The notes: generated by a model not told the origin, from the sequence alone. A stretch of DNA of 42,308 nt from Betaproteobacteria bacterium (GCA_023266235.1 JAHFRL010000029.1:525-42832), one strand, 5' to 3'. Shown: positions 20,497 through 28,511, counted from the stretch's first letter. Made by a program: numbers and translations.

Positions 20497-20533
20497 AATC
20501 ACGAATGCAGCCACCAGGGCTGCATTCGTGATT
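20497..20533 (-). other. Perfect 16-bp hairpin between tRNA-Gly and tRNA-Thr
   Basis: Arms 20497-20512 and 20518-20533 are perfect reverse complements with a five-base loop. The outermost base on the upstream side is the final A of the tRNA-Gly CCA end. On the minus strand the stem is followed by only a few U-type bases then GCGC, so it is not a typical terminator. It could be a processing signal (RNase III or RNase E) or a partial terminator within the tRNA operon. Confidence 0.8.
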
Positions 20534-20606
20534 GGAGCGGGTGAAGGGAATCGAACCCTCGTCGTAAGCTTGGAAGGCTTCTGCTCTACCATTGAGCTAC
20601 ACCCGC
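20533..20606 (-). tRNA. trnG: tRNA-Gly (TCC anticodon)
   Basis: A 74-base gene with encoded CCA. The acceptor stem pairs GCGGGTG with CACCCGC. The anticodon loop CTTCCAA gives TCC. The T arm contains GGTTCGATTCC. It is the second tRNA of the operon, after tRNA-Tyr. Confidence 0.96.
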
Positions 20607-20653
20607 GACTCTGATAGAGACCCAACTTCCCGGCTTACCACCGCTTTGTGTAC

Positions 20654-20738
<85 letters not shown>

Positions 20739-20752
20739 GAACGAAACCGAGT

Positions 20753-20781
20753 ATTATGGAGTGTTACTCAATTATCGTCAA
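20753..20781 (-). promoter_or_regulatory. Sigma70-type promoter of the tRNA-tuf operon
   Basis: On the minus strand TTGACG (20781-20776) and CATAAT (20758-20753) are separated by exactly 17 bases. The -10 box lies about 15 bases before the tRNA-Tyr 5' end, leaving a very short leader. Between -10 and the start region the sequence is AT-poor (CTCGG), which could act as a stringent discriminator, but that is inference. Confidence 0.8.
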
Positions 20782-20790
20782 ATAATTGAG
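20767..20790. promoter_or_regulatory. 9-bp palindrome framing the -35 box
   Basis: CTCAATTAT at 20767-20775 and ATAATTGAG at 20782-20790 are perfect reverse complements, and the six bases between them are exactly the -35 element of the tRNA-tuf promoter. It resembles a dimeric operator placed to block or recruit RNA polymerase. It also lies upstream of the divergent acyl-CoA synthetase gene, which it might control instead. Confidence 0.55.
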
Positions 20791-20898
20791 CGGCTTAAGC
20801 CCTGTCTGCGCAGCGTCGCTGCGGCCAGCGCCCGTTTTCGCTAACATGGCGAAAAAAGACCGCGCATTTGACCAACCGGCAAAGCTGCCGCCCCCACC

Positions 20899-23004
20899 TT
20901 GCGCAATCTCCTCAACCCGCGCTCAGTCGCCATCATCGGCGCCTCGGAAAACCCCGCGAAATTCGGTGGCAGGGTGATGCATTTCCTTGTGAAACATGGA
21001 TTTGAAGGGAGCGTCCTGCCGATCAACCCGAGTGCTGGCGAGATTCTTGGCATCACCGCTTACGCCAGCATTGGCGGTGCCCCCGGCCCGATCGATGTCG
21101 CGCTGCTGGCGGTCCCGGCAGCACAAATTCCCGTCACGCTCGTCGAGTGCGGTAACGCCGGGGTTGCCGGTTGCGTGATCCTGGCCGCCGATTTCGCCGA
21201 GGCCGGTGACGAAGGGGCAGCGCGCCAAGATGAACTGGTGCAGATCGCGCGCGCCCGTGGCATGCGGCTGCTCGGGCCGAATTGCCTCGGCTTTATCAAC
21301 CCCGCGCTCAAGCTAGCGCTTACTTCATCGGTAGCGCTGGCCGCGGAGCCGATGCCGACCGGCCACATCGGCCTCGTCAGCCAAAGCGGCTCACTGATGG
21401 CATCGCTGATATCGCATGCCCAGGATCTCGGCACCGGCTTTAGCGTCGCGGTATCAGTCGGCAACCAGGCGGATCTCGAAATCTGTGATTTTGTCGAGTA
21501 CTTCCTCGAAAATCACGCAACGCACGCGATCTGCGCCTATATCGAGGGACTCAAGAATGGGCGACGTTTCCTCGAACTCGCCGCGCAATGCCGCGCCGCA
21601 GGCAAGCCGCTGATCGCGGTAAAAGCGGGAGGCAGCGCGGCTGGCGCACGCATCACCGCGTCCCACACCGCGAGCCTCGCCGGCTCGAACATCGTATGGG
21701 AAGCCGCGTGCCACGAGCACGCGGTGCTGCTGCTCGATGACCCCGAGGCGATGATCCAGTGCGCCGATTTCCTGCTCCGCTTCGGCGCGCCGCGCGGCGA
21801 TGGCGTAGCCGCTCTGTCGCCTTCCGGCGGCACTACCGCCGTGACCGCCGACCGCATCGCCGCGGCCGGGCTGCGGCTCGCTCATCTGTCCGACGCCACG
21901 CAGCGCGAGCTGCACGCCATTGTGCCGCCAACACGACCGCTCAATCCGCTCGATATCGGCGGGCTCCCGCGCGAGCAAGGCCTCGCCGGTGCGCAGCGTT
22001 GTTACGAACTGCTCGCTGGCGATCCCGACGTCGCCGCGGTATTGGTGGCCGTCGCCACCACGCCGCAACTCGACGACAAAGTGCGCTTGTGGGGCGGGCT
22101 CGCGCTGGCGTGCGGCAAGCCGACCGCGATATTGCTGACGCCCGGATCGCTCGTCGATGGCGCACGCAAAACGCTGCGCGAGCTGGGCTGCCCATACACC
22201 AACCGCATGGACGATGCGCTGCGCGTGCTGAAAGCGGCGCTCGACTACGGCACCGCGCTCCATGCGCCGCCCGCGGCGGCGGCTGCCCCACCGGGGTTCG
22301 ACCCGGCCGCGTGTCGCGCTGCCGCGCCGCGCAGCGGCCACCTTACCGAGCCGGAAGCGAAGGCGCTGCTCGCCGCTGCCGGCATTGCGACGCTGCCGGA
22401 ACGGCTCGCAACGAGCGCGGACATGGCCGTCGCGGCCGCGCAGGCGGTCGGCTATCCCGTCGTGCTGAAAGCAGTCTGCCGCGGGCTCGTACACAAGAGC
22501 GACATCGGCGCGGTCGCGCTCGGCCTTGGTGATGAAAGTGCGGTGCGAACCGCCTGGCGCAATATCGGGCAGGGTGTCGCACGGGCGCTTCCCGCAGCAG
22601 CGCTCGAGGGCTGCCTGGTTGCGCCCATGGCCTCGAATGGCGTCGAGCTGATCGTCGGCGCAACATGGGACGCGCAATTCGGCCCGGTCGTGATGGTCGG
22701 CGCCGGCGGCGTGCTCGTCGAGTTGCTGCGCGACGTCCAGGTTGCGCTCGCACCGGTCACGCCGGCAACCGCACGCGCGCTGCTCGAACGGCTGCGCGCG
22801 TGGCCGTTGCTCGCGGGAACCCGCGGGCGTATACCGGCAGATGTCGACGCGCTCGTGAACGTGATGGTGCGCGTGGGTTGGCTCGCCGCAACACTGGGGC
22901 CCAGGCTCGTCGAGCTCGACATCAATCCGCTGCTCGTCGGAAATGCGGGCGATGGCGCGGTCGCGCTCGATGCGCGCGCGACCCTCGCCGCCGAACCGCA
23001 ATGA
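20899..23004 (+). CDS. ADP-forming acyl-CoA synthetase (acetate-CoA ligase family)
   Basis: The 701-residue protein has the domain order of NDP-forming acyl-CoA synthetases: an N-terminal CoA-binding Rossmann domain (NPRSVAIIGASENPAKFGG, residues 6-24), a succinyl-CoA ligase-like middle domain, and an ATP-grasp domain from about residue 475 (YPVVLKAVCRGLVHKSDIG). The phosphorylated histidine of the family fits His256 in SHTASLAGS. The reaction would be acyl-CoA plus ADP and phosphate to acid, CoA and ATP, or the reverse. The substrate cannot be told from sequence. The start is a TTG with no clear ribosome binding site; no better start lies downstream of the in-frame stop at 20869-20871. A crotonase-family gene follows 19 bases later. 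Confidence 0.9.
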   Translation: MRNLLNPRSVAIIGASENPAKFGGRVMHFLVKHGFEGSVLPINPSAGEILGITAYASIGGAPGPIDVALLAVPAAQIPVTLVECGNAGVAGCVILAADFAEAGDEGAARQDELVQIARARGMRLLGPNCLGFINPALKLALTSSVALAAEPMPTGHIGLVSQSGSLMASLISHAQDLGTGFSVAVSVGNQADLEICDFVEYFLENHATHAICAYIEGLKNGRRFLELAAQCRAAGKPLIAVKAGGSAAGARITASHTASLAGSNIVWEAACHEHAVLLLDDPEAMIQCADFLLRFGAPRGDGVAALSPSGGTTAVTADRIAAAGLRLAHLSDATQRELHAIVPPTRPLNPLDIGGLPREQGLAGAQRCYELLAGDPDVAAVLVAVATTPQLDDKVRLWGGLALACGKPTAILLTPGSLVDGARKTLRELGCPYTNRMDDALRVLKAALDYGTALHAPPAAAAAPPGFDPAACRAAAPRSGHLTEPEAKALLAAAGIATLPERLATSADMAVAAAQAVGYPVVLKAVCRGLVHKSDIGAVALGLGDESAVRTAWRNIGQGVARALPAAALEGCLVAPMASNGVELIVGATWDAQFGPVVMVGAGGVLVELLRDVQVALAPVTPATARALLERLRAWPLLAGTRGRIPADVDALVNVMVRVGWLAATLGPRLVELDINPLLVGNAGDGAVALDARATLAAEPQ

Positions 23005-23023
23005 AAAATAGAACGGGGACAAC

Positions 23024-23764
23024 ATGAGCGAATCCGCAATCAAGTACGATACTGTCGAGCGCGTCGCCATCATCACGCTCAACCGTCCCGGCCAGCGCAA
23101 CGCGATCAACAACGACATCGCGCTCGGCCTGCGCGCGGCGTGGGAGCGCTTCAATGCGAGCGATGAGCGCGTCGCGATCCTGACGCACGCCGGCGAGCAT
23201 TTCTCGGTCGGCGTCGATGTCAACGGTCCGCCCGAAGACTTTCCGGCGTGCGTGCCCAATGTCGGCGTGCGGCTGGAAAAGCCGCTGATCGCGGCGGTGT
23301 CGGGCTGGATCGTCGGCGGCGGCGTGGTGATGGTGCAGATGGCGGATCTGTGCGTCGCCGCCGACAATGCGAAATTCATGTTTCCCGAGGCGAAAGTCGG
23401 CTTCACCGGCGCATTGATCGCCGGGCTCGCCGCGCGCATCCCGCACAAGGTCGCGATGGAACTGATGCTGCTCGGCGATGAACTCGGCGCCGAGCGCGCC
23501 TACCAGGTCGGGCTGGTGAACAAGGTCGTGCCGCAAGCACAGCTGCGCGAGGCGGCAATGCATTGCGCCCGGCGTCTCGCCGGGAACGCGCCTCTCGTGT
23601 TATCGCTGCTGCGCGAATTCGTGAGCGAAGTGATTCCGCAAGGACCGTCCGAACATGTCGCGCGCGGCCGGCTTGCAATCCAGCGCGTGCGGCAAAGCGA
23701 GGATGCGAAGGAAGGGGTCGCAAGCTTCAAGGAAAAGCGCAAGCCCCGTTTCAAAGGCGAGTGA
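23024..23764 (+). CDS. Enoyl-CoA hydratase/isomerase (crotonase) family protein
   Basis: The 246-residue protein has the crotonase fold signatures: LNRPGQRNAINNDI at residues 19-32, an FSVGVDVNGPP oxyanion-hole segment near residue 64, GGGVVMVQMADLCVAAD near residue 97, and FPEAKVGFTG near residue 118. The second catalytic glutamate position (FPE) is kept, but the first, normally in GGG-x-E, is replaced by valine. Classical hydration needs both, so the enzyme may be an isomerase, a hydrolase or another crotonase variant. It follows the acyl-CoA synthetase by 19 bases with a GGGGACAAC leader, so the two are probably cotranscribed. Confidence 0.85.
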   Translation: MSESAIKYDTVERVAIITLNRPGQRNAINNDIALGLRAAWERFNASDERVAILTHAGEHFSVGVDVNGPPEDFPACVPNVGVRLEKPLIAAVSGWIVGGGVVMVQMADLCVAADNAKFMFPEAKVGFTGALIAGLAARIPHKVAMELMLLGDELGAERAYQVGLVNKVVPQAQLREAAMHCARRLAGNAPLVLSLLREFVSEVIPQGPSEHVARGRLAIQRVRQSEDAKEGVASFKEKRKPRFKGE

Positions 23765-23803
23765 GGAGGGTGGTTTTGCATTCATTGAGAACGCGCAGCG
23801 TTT

Positions 23804-23838
23804 ACGCCTCACGCCTGCTCCTTCGCCCCTCGCGTTGC
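23804..23838. repeat. Degenerate 7-bp array after the crotonase gene
   Basis: Units ACGCCTC, ACGCCTG, then looser GCCCCTC are in period 7. A short G-rich left arm (GGCGAGT, GAGGAGG) occurs at 23758-23771 and includes the TGA stop of the crotonase gene. The rest of the 209-bp gap before the ThDP enzyme holds nothing else I can name. Confidence 0.6.
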
Positions 23839-23973
23839 TAATGCACTCTCCTTATACCCGTTGGTCGCCGCCGCATCGGCACTCACGGTTACGCTTGATA
23901 AGCGCCGGCTCGCAACCTAGAATCTGGCAGAGCGTAAGATAAGAAATCACACCGGTTCGCAAGGAGTTCCATC

Positions 23974-25827
23974 ATGGACACATCCAATCACGTCGCCGCC
24001 AAACCTGCAGCAAAAAACGATACCTCGCCGCGCGACGCGGACAAGCGCAAGACCTGGAAGGGCGCCGAGATCATGGTCGAGTACCTGATCAAGGAGAAAG
24101 TCCCGTACCTGTTCGGCGTGTGCGGCCACGGCAACATCGGCTTTCTCGACGCGGCAGCCAACGCCGCCGACCGCATCAAGACGGTTTCCGTCCACCACGA
24201 GCAGGCCGCGGGCTACATGGCGGATGCCTATTACAAGGTGCGCCACGAGCCGGTCGCGACTTACACTTCGTGCGGCCCGGGTTCGTGCAACCTGCCGATC
24301 GCGCTCGCCGGCGCGATGATGGATTCATCGGCATTCCTCGCGATCACCGGCAACGTGCCGACCACGCAGTTCAACCGCATGCCGTTCCAGGAAACCGGCC
24401 GCTACTTTCAGGGCGATTTCCCGTCGGTGATCCGGCCGCTCGTGAAAAAAAGTTTTCAGCCGACGCGCGTCGAAATGCTGCCGCTCGCGATGAAGCAGGC
24501 ATTCGGCCTGCTGCGCACCGGCCGGCCGGGACCGGTGAATATCGACGTGCCGCTCAACGTGTTCCAGGAAATCGCCGAAGTCGAAGTTCCCGCTCCCGAT
24601 CCGCTGGTCAGACAACGCGCGCCCGGCGATCTCAACGCGCTCGAGCAGGCGCTCGATCTGCTGCTTGCCGCCAAGCGCCCGGTAATCCTGGTCGGACAGG
24701 GCGGCCTGATCGGTGAGGCGACCAGCGCGCTGCTCGAGTTCCTCAAGCTCGTGCGCATACCGGTGGTCACCAGCCCCAACGGCAAAGGCGCGCTCGACGA
24801 AACCAGCGAGCTCGCGTTCGGCCCGATCGGCAGAAACGGCCCGTACGCCGCCAACGAAGCCGCGCGCAATGCCGATGTGCTGCTCGCGCTCGGCTGCAGC
24901 TTCGACGACCGCGCGACGAGCGCGTGGATCAGCGGCTATACGCTCACGATCCCGCCCACCCGATTGATCCAGATCGACAACGACCCATCCGAGATCGGGC
25001 GCAATTATCCGGTGCACCTCGGCATCCTGGGCGACATCCGCGCGAGCCTCGAAGTGCTCACGCGGCGCGCGCGGGAAAAACTCAAGTCCGCGCCGAAGAC
25101 ATTCGACGACTGGGCCGCCAAGCTGCGCGACTGCAGGAAAGTGTGGGACGACTACCAGCGACCATTCACTGAATCCGACCAGTCGCCGTTGCGCCCCGAA
25201 CGCCTGATGCAAGGGCTGTCGCGCGTAGTCCCCGCCGACGCGCTCTTTGCGACCGACGTCGGCGTCCATCACAACTGGGTAGTGCAACTGTGGAAACAAC
25301 GGCGCGCGCGCCACCTGCTGCAATCGTGGGGCTTTGCGTCGATGGGTTTCGCCACCTGCGGCATTCTCGGCGCCAAGCTCGCGCAGCCCGAGAGCCCGGC
25401 GATCGCGGTCGTCGGCGACGGCTCGTTCCTGATGGCGCCGCACATCCTCGCCACCGCCATGGAATACGGCATTCCCGCAGTGTGGGTGGTGTGGAACAAC
25501 TACGGCTACTGCTCGATCCGCGACATGCAGCTCGGTATGTTCGGCCAGGAACTCGCGACGAGCTTCCAGATAGACAAGACCAGGAAACTCTACAGCCCGG
25601 ACTTCGTCATGCTCGCGCGCTCATTCGGCGTCGAAGCCAGGCGCGTCGACCGTGCGAACGATCTCGAAGGCGTGCTCGAAACCGCGATCAAGGCCAACCA
25701 GCCGTACCTGGTGGAAGTCATGGTCGACCGCGACATCCGGCCGGTCGGCACCGGCACCTGGTCGCTGCCGCCGTTTCCGCACGCTGAACCGAACTTCAGG
25801 AAACTCGCGGGACTCGACGGTAAGTAG
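23974..25827 (+). CDS. Thiamine diphosphate-dependent enzyme, acetolactate synthase-like
   Basis: The 617-residue protein has the three-domain layout of the ThDP decarboxylase/synthase family. Glu76 in VSVHHEQAAGYMADAYY is the conserved activator of the ThDP ring. The C-terminal ThDP/Mg motif is GDGS at 481-484 with NN at 508-509. A central Rossmann-like domain (residues 210-360) includes DNDPSEIGRNYP. The cysteine-containing FGVCGHGNIGF start and the SCGPGSCNLP segment are unlike typical IlvB, so I do not assign acetolactate synthesis; sulfoacetaldehyde acetyltransferase, 2-hydroxyacyl-CoA lyase or a benzaldehyde-lyase type are alternatives. No small regulatory subunit gene is nearby. AAGGAG precedes the ATG. 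It may act with the upstream acyl-CoA genes. Confidence 0.85.
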   Translation: MDTSNHVAAKPAAKNDTSPRDADKRKTWKGAEIMVEYLIKEKVPYLFGVCGHGNIGFLDAAANAADRIKTVSVHHEQAAGYMADAYYKVRHEPVATYTSCGPGSCNLPIALAGAMMDSSAFLAITGNVPTTQFNRMPFQETGRYFQGDFPSVIRPLVKKSFQPTRVEMLPLAMKQAFGLLRTGRPGPVNIDVPLNVFQEIAEVEVPAPDPLVRQRAPGDLNALEQALDLLLAAKRPVILVGQGGLIGEATSALLEFLKLVRIPVVTSPNGKGALDETSELAFGPIGRNGPYAANEAARNADVLLALGCSFDDRATSAWISGYTLTIPPTRLIQIDNDPSEIGRNYPVHLGILGDIRASLEVLTRRAREKLKSAPKTFDDWAAKLRDCRKVWDDYQRPFTESDQSPLRPERLMQGLSRVVPADALFATDVGVHHNWVVQLWKQRRARHLLQSWGFASMGFATCGILGAKLAQPESPAIAVVGDGSFLMAPHILATAMEYGIPAVWVVWNNYGYCSIRDMQLGMFGQELATSFQIDKTRKLYSPDFVMLARSFGVEARRVDRANDLEGVLETAIKANQPYLVEVMVDRDIRPVGTGTWSLPPFPHAEPNFRKLAGLDGK

Positions 25828-25828
25828 G

Positions 25829-25894
25829 GCTGAAGGGACGAACCCGAAGGATGGGGATGAGGGGTTGTGCTTTCCGCCTCTCGCCTCTCGCTGT
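25829..25894. repeat. Degenerate 7-bp array after the ThDP enzyme gene
   Basis: A loose G-rich left part (GATGGGG, ATGAGGG) at 25848-25865 is followed by CCGCCTC, TCGCCTC and TCGCTGT at 25874-25894. The right part shares about 22 identical bases with the array next to tuf2. A similar element, with the same intervening TTGTGCTTT word, recurs at 29898-29946. Confidence 0.7.
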
Positions 25895-26016
25895 TGTTAT
25901 CTTACCGCGTCGTGTATGTCCGGTTCATCGGCACGCACGCACCATACGACAGGATAGATGCGCAAACGATTTGAAGGAGCAGGCTAATGGAAATCAAGTG
26001 GTGTTTGGCTTTCTCC

Positions 26017-26079
26017 CTCTCACGCCCTCCCGGCTCTCCCTCCTCGCTCCTCAATCCTCGATCCTCAATCCTGCTTCTC
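26017..26079. repeat. Nine-unit single-arm 7-bp array
   Basis: Nine units in period 7 run from CTCTCAC to GCTTCTC, the best being CAATCCT, CGATCCT and CAATCCT at 26052-26072. This is the longest continuous arm in the window. It overlaps the 3' end of the nuclease-like gene and supplies its stop codon. No complementary G-rich arm is adjacent. Confidence 0.82.
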
Positions 26080-26803
26080 CCCCTCCCGCCTTTTCGGCAA
26101 ACACGCAGTACTCGCACTCGCCGGTGTTCGGCGGCGGCGCGGCGGCGCTCAGCGTGCGCCGGATCGCGGCCAGCGTTGCATCTATCCAGCCATCGTCGCC
26201 GTCGTACGGCAACAGCTTGATCGTGAATTCCAGCCGCCCCTCAAACGCGGGAAGATCACGCCGCCCGTTGCAGTAGACAAACCAGCCCCGGCGCGCCACC
26301 GCGAGCCCCTGGCGCCGCAACAGCCACTGGTAGAACTCCATCTGTCGCTTGTAGGAGATCTGCCAGTCCGCATCAAGCGACACCTCGGTCGCCTTCGACG
26401 TACTCTTGTAGTCCACGACGATGAGCTCGCCCGTCCCGAGGTCGCGCCACAGATCGTCGATCGCCCCGAACAGCTCGAAATTGGACTGCTCGTGCACGGT
26501 GCGCACGCCGCGGAAGTTGTTGCGCCAGTCCTCGAGCTGCGGGTGCGGGTGCGGCACCGCGTTGATGCCCGCTCCGGTGATCAGCGGGTGAGGCCGGCCC
26601 TGTGCGCGGTAGCGATCGAACTCGGTCTTGAGCAGCGCATCGACCGCAGAGTTGAGGTTGAACGGAAAGCCGGGTGGACGTGCGATGCCCAGCCGGCGAT
26701 CCAGATAGAAACAGCGCGGACAATCCTGAAACAGCTCGACCTTCGAGCGACTGAGCGCGAATGGCTTCGCTGAATCGGGATCGAACAGTTTTCTGGCGGC
26801 CAT
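26051..26803 (-). CDS. PD-(D/E)XK nuclease-like protein with four cysteines
   Basis: The 250-residue protein has the PD-(D/E)XK core: FELFGAIDDLW with Asp116/Asp117, then ELIVVDYKST with Asp131 and Lys133, and QMEFYQWLL with Gln154 and Tyr158 as in RecB-type nucleases. Cysteines at 28, 31 (DCPRC) and 230, 233 (CEYC) bracket the domain, the layout seen in Cas4 and AddB nucleases that bind a 4Fe-4S cluster. No cas genes or helicase lie nearby, so the role is unknown; DNA repair is a guess. The last eight or nine residues come from a heptamer array, so the original C-terminus has probably been replaced. Confidence 0.78.
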   Translation of the reverse strand: MAARKLFDPDSAKPFALSRSKVELFQDCPRCFYLDRRLGIARPPGFPFNLNSAVDALLKTEFDRYRAQGRPHPLITGAGINAVPHPHPQLEDWRNNFRGVRTVHEQSNFELFGAIDDLWRDLGTGELIVVDYKSTSKATEVSLDADWQISYKRQMEFYQWLLRRQGLAVARRGWFVYCNGRRDLPAFEGRLEFTIKLLPYDGDDGWIDATLAAIRRTLSAAAPPPNTGECEYCVFAEKAGGGEAGLRIED

Positions 26804-26894
26804 GGGGATTTCTTTTCGTTAAGGCCGGTTGAACAGGGAACTGCCCGCGCGAGCGATTGTGCGCCCGAACTCGCGGTGTGACGCGAGGTGACCG

Positions 26895-27632
26895 TTACGA
26901 ACCGAGTCCGAGGCCGCGGCGCAACTCGGCCGCGGTCAGCGCCTTGCCGTAGACCGGCGTGCCGGGGTCAAATTCCTTGGCCCGGACGAGCGGTCCCACC
27001 ACGACCGGCTCGAAGCCGGCGTCCTGCACCATGCGCGTGGCGGTCTTGAGCGCGGCCGCATCGTCAGCCGCCAGCGGGATCGCGACCCGCTCGCCCGCGC
27101 GGTGCGCTTGGCTGCGCAGCGACGCTGCGCCCACCGAATTAAAAGCGCGCACCAGGCGCGCGCCGGGCAGGAACTGGGGTGATGCAACACCGGTTCCCTT
27201 CGCCCGTGCTTCGAGCGCCATCTCGCCGTCGCGGTTTGGAATGGGATTGCAGGTGTCGAGCACCACCTTGCCTTTGATGAGGTCCGCCAGATCCCGCCCT
27301 AGCTGCGGCAGCGCAGCGTAAGGTACCGAAATCAGCATCACTTCGCCGAAAGCGGCGGCTTCGCGCGGCGTGCCGGCCCGCGCTCCCGACCCGAGACTCG
27401 CCGCCAGCGCCTTGTCCTTTTCGAGGTCGAGCGACGAGAACATCACCTCGTGCCCGGCTTTCACCCACAGCTCGCCGAGTGTGCCGCCGATCCGGCCCGC
27501 TCCAACGATGCCGATCTTGAGGCTTGCGCCCGCGGGGCTCGCGGCACGCGTTGCAAGTGGCAGAGATCCCAAAGCCAGACTGGCTGCGGCGGCCCCGGCG
27601 GCGTGGAGAAAATCGCGGCGGTTTTGCTTCAT
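26895..27632 (-). CDS. Tat-exported NADP-binding oxidoreductase (F420-dependent reductase-like)
   Basis: The chosen ATG at 27632 has AAAGGAG seven bases upstream and gives 245 residues. The N-terminus has a twin-arginine signal (NRRDFLHAAGAAAASLALG), so the protein is likely exported folded with its cofactor. The mature part starts with a Rossmann motif LKIGIVGAGRIGGTLG at residues 38-53, as in pfam03807 proteins related to F420H2:NADP oxidoreductase. DTCNPIPNRDGEMA near residue 125 and the C-terminal GTPVYGKALTAAELRRGLGL fit that family. Betaproteobacteria generally lack the F420 system, so another partner is likely. Substrate unknown. Confidence 0.8.
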   Translation of the reverse strand: MKQNRRDFLHAAGAAAASLALGSLPLATRAASPAGASLKIGIVGAGRIGGTLGELWVKAGHEVMFSSLDLEKDKALAASLGSGARAGTPREAAAFGEVMLISVPYAALPQLGRDLADLIKGKVVLDTCNPIPNRDGEMALEARAKGTGVASPQFLPGARLVRAFNSVGAASLRSQAHRAGERVAIPLAADDAAALKTATRMVQDAGFEPVVVGPLVRAKEFDPGTPVYGKALTAAELRRGLGLGS

Positions 27633-27738
27633 GGCATTACTCCTTTCATCACAGATCTCCCGGATCGGATTTTCCGCAAACCCATCCGGATACACAAGGG
27701 ATCGGACCACGTAATTTAAAGGACGAGGGATGAGAGGT

Positions 27739-28197
27739 TCAGCGCGCCTGCTGTTCGCGCATCCACTTGAGCCGCAGTTCGACACACTCCGCCTCGAGCA
27801 CTCCGGTCACAATCTCGAGTGGACGCTTCGTCCAGCCCAGAAACCGCTCGACCGTGTAGTCGCCGATGTCCGTGCGCCCAAGCGCGGCGTGGCGCGCGCC
27901 CATCACCAGCCGTGAGACCCGGGTTTCCAGAATCGCCCACAGGCACATCGGGCACGGTTCGAGCGTGGTGTAGAGCGTCGCAGCGGGGAGGGTCAGCGTA
28001 GCGAGCTGACGGCAGGCGGCACGCAGCGCTGCGATCTCGGCGTGGGCGCTCGGATCCCGATCGGCGGCGACCGTATTGAGCCCGTGGCCGATGACCGCAC
28101 CGTCGCGCACGATCACGGAGCCGACGGGCCGGTTGCCGGCAGCGTAGGCGCGGCGCGCCTGCTCGAACGCGAGCTGCATGTATTGAACGTGGTCCAT
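27739..28197 (-). CDS. Nucleoside/cytidine deaminase family protein
   Basis: The 152-residue protein has both zinc motifs of the CMP/dCMP deaminase superfamily: SAHAEIAALRAA (His and catalytic Glu near residues 51-53) and EPCPMCLWAI (two Cys near 81-84). The RPVGSVIVRDG start matches TadA- and guanine-deaminase-like members. A true TadA is usually essential, of 150-170 residues and with a basic tail; this one ends LKWMREQQAR, closer to metabolic deaminases of the guanine deaminase type. The exact substrate is not decidable by eye. The stop is followed by a two-unit heptamer remnant (GGACGAG, GGATGAG) near 27721. Confidence 0.83.
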   Translation of the reverse strand: MDHVQYMQLAFEQARRAYAAGNRPVGSVIVRDGAVIGHGLNTVAADRDPSAHAEIAALRAACRQLATLTLPAATLYTTLEPCPMCLWAILETRVSRLVMGARHAALGRTDIGDYTVERFLGWTKRPLEIVTGVLEAECVELRLKWMREQQAR

Positions 28198-28293
28198 GGT
28201 CCTCTCCTGCCATTGCGAAGCGGTAGCGCTGCATTATCGCAAATCCGCGGCGGGACCAAACGCGCACGATTTCCAGGCCGCCGCCAAGCGTAG

Positions 28294-28474
28294 TAGCCGC
28301 CCGTCGCGAAACTCCTTGCGCCAGCGCGAGAGCATAAACGGATAGATGTCCAACGCCTGCGCCACGTGCTGTATCTGCACGCCTCGCAGCTTGCTCAGCT
28401 TAACCGCAGTGAGCTTGAACTCGATGCTGTAACGATGCACTCGGGACTCGGGGCAGCTGGTTGGCCCTTGGCAT
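28294..28474 (-). pseudogene. IS3-family transposase orfA remnant
   Basis: The frame HRYSIEFKLTAVKLSKLRGV followed by DIYPFMLSRWRKEFRDGRL is the helix-turn-helix domain of IS3-type OrfA. The natural start is probably the ATG at 28474, which has an AGGAGG binding site and reads MPRANQLPRV before a frameshift. The shift is caused by a 7-bp tandem duplication, ACTCGGG at 28439-28445 and 28446-28452; removing one copy restores a continuous frame. After RDGRL the similarity stops, and the rest of orfA, orfB and the terminal repeats are missing. This is a decayed insertion sequence end. Confidence 0.75.
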
Positions 28475-28511
28475 ACGACACCTCCTGTAGCGTTAGGTGG
28501 AAGTGTCAACT

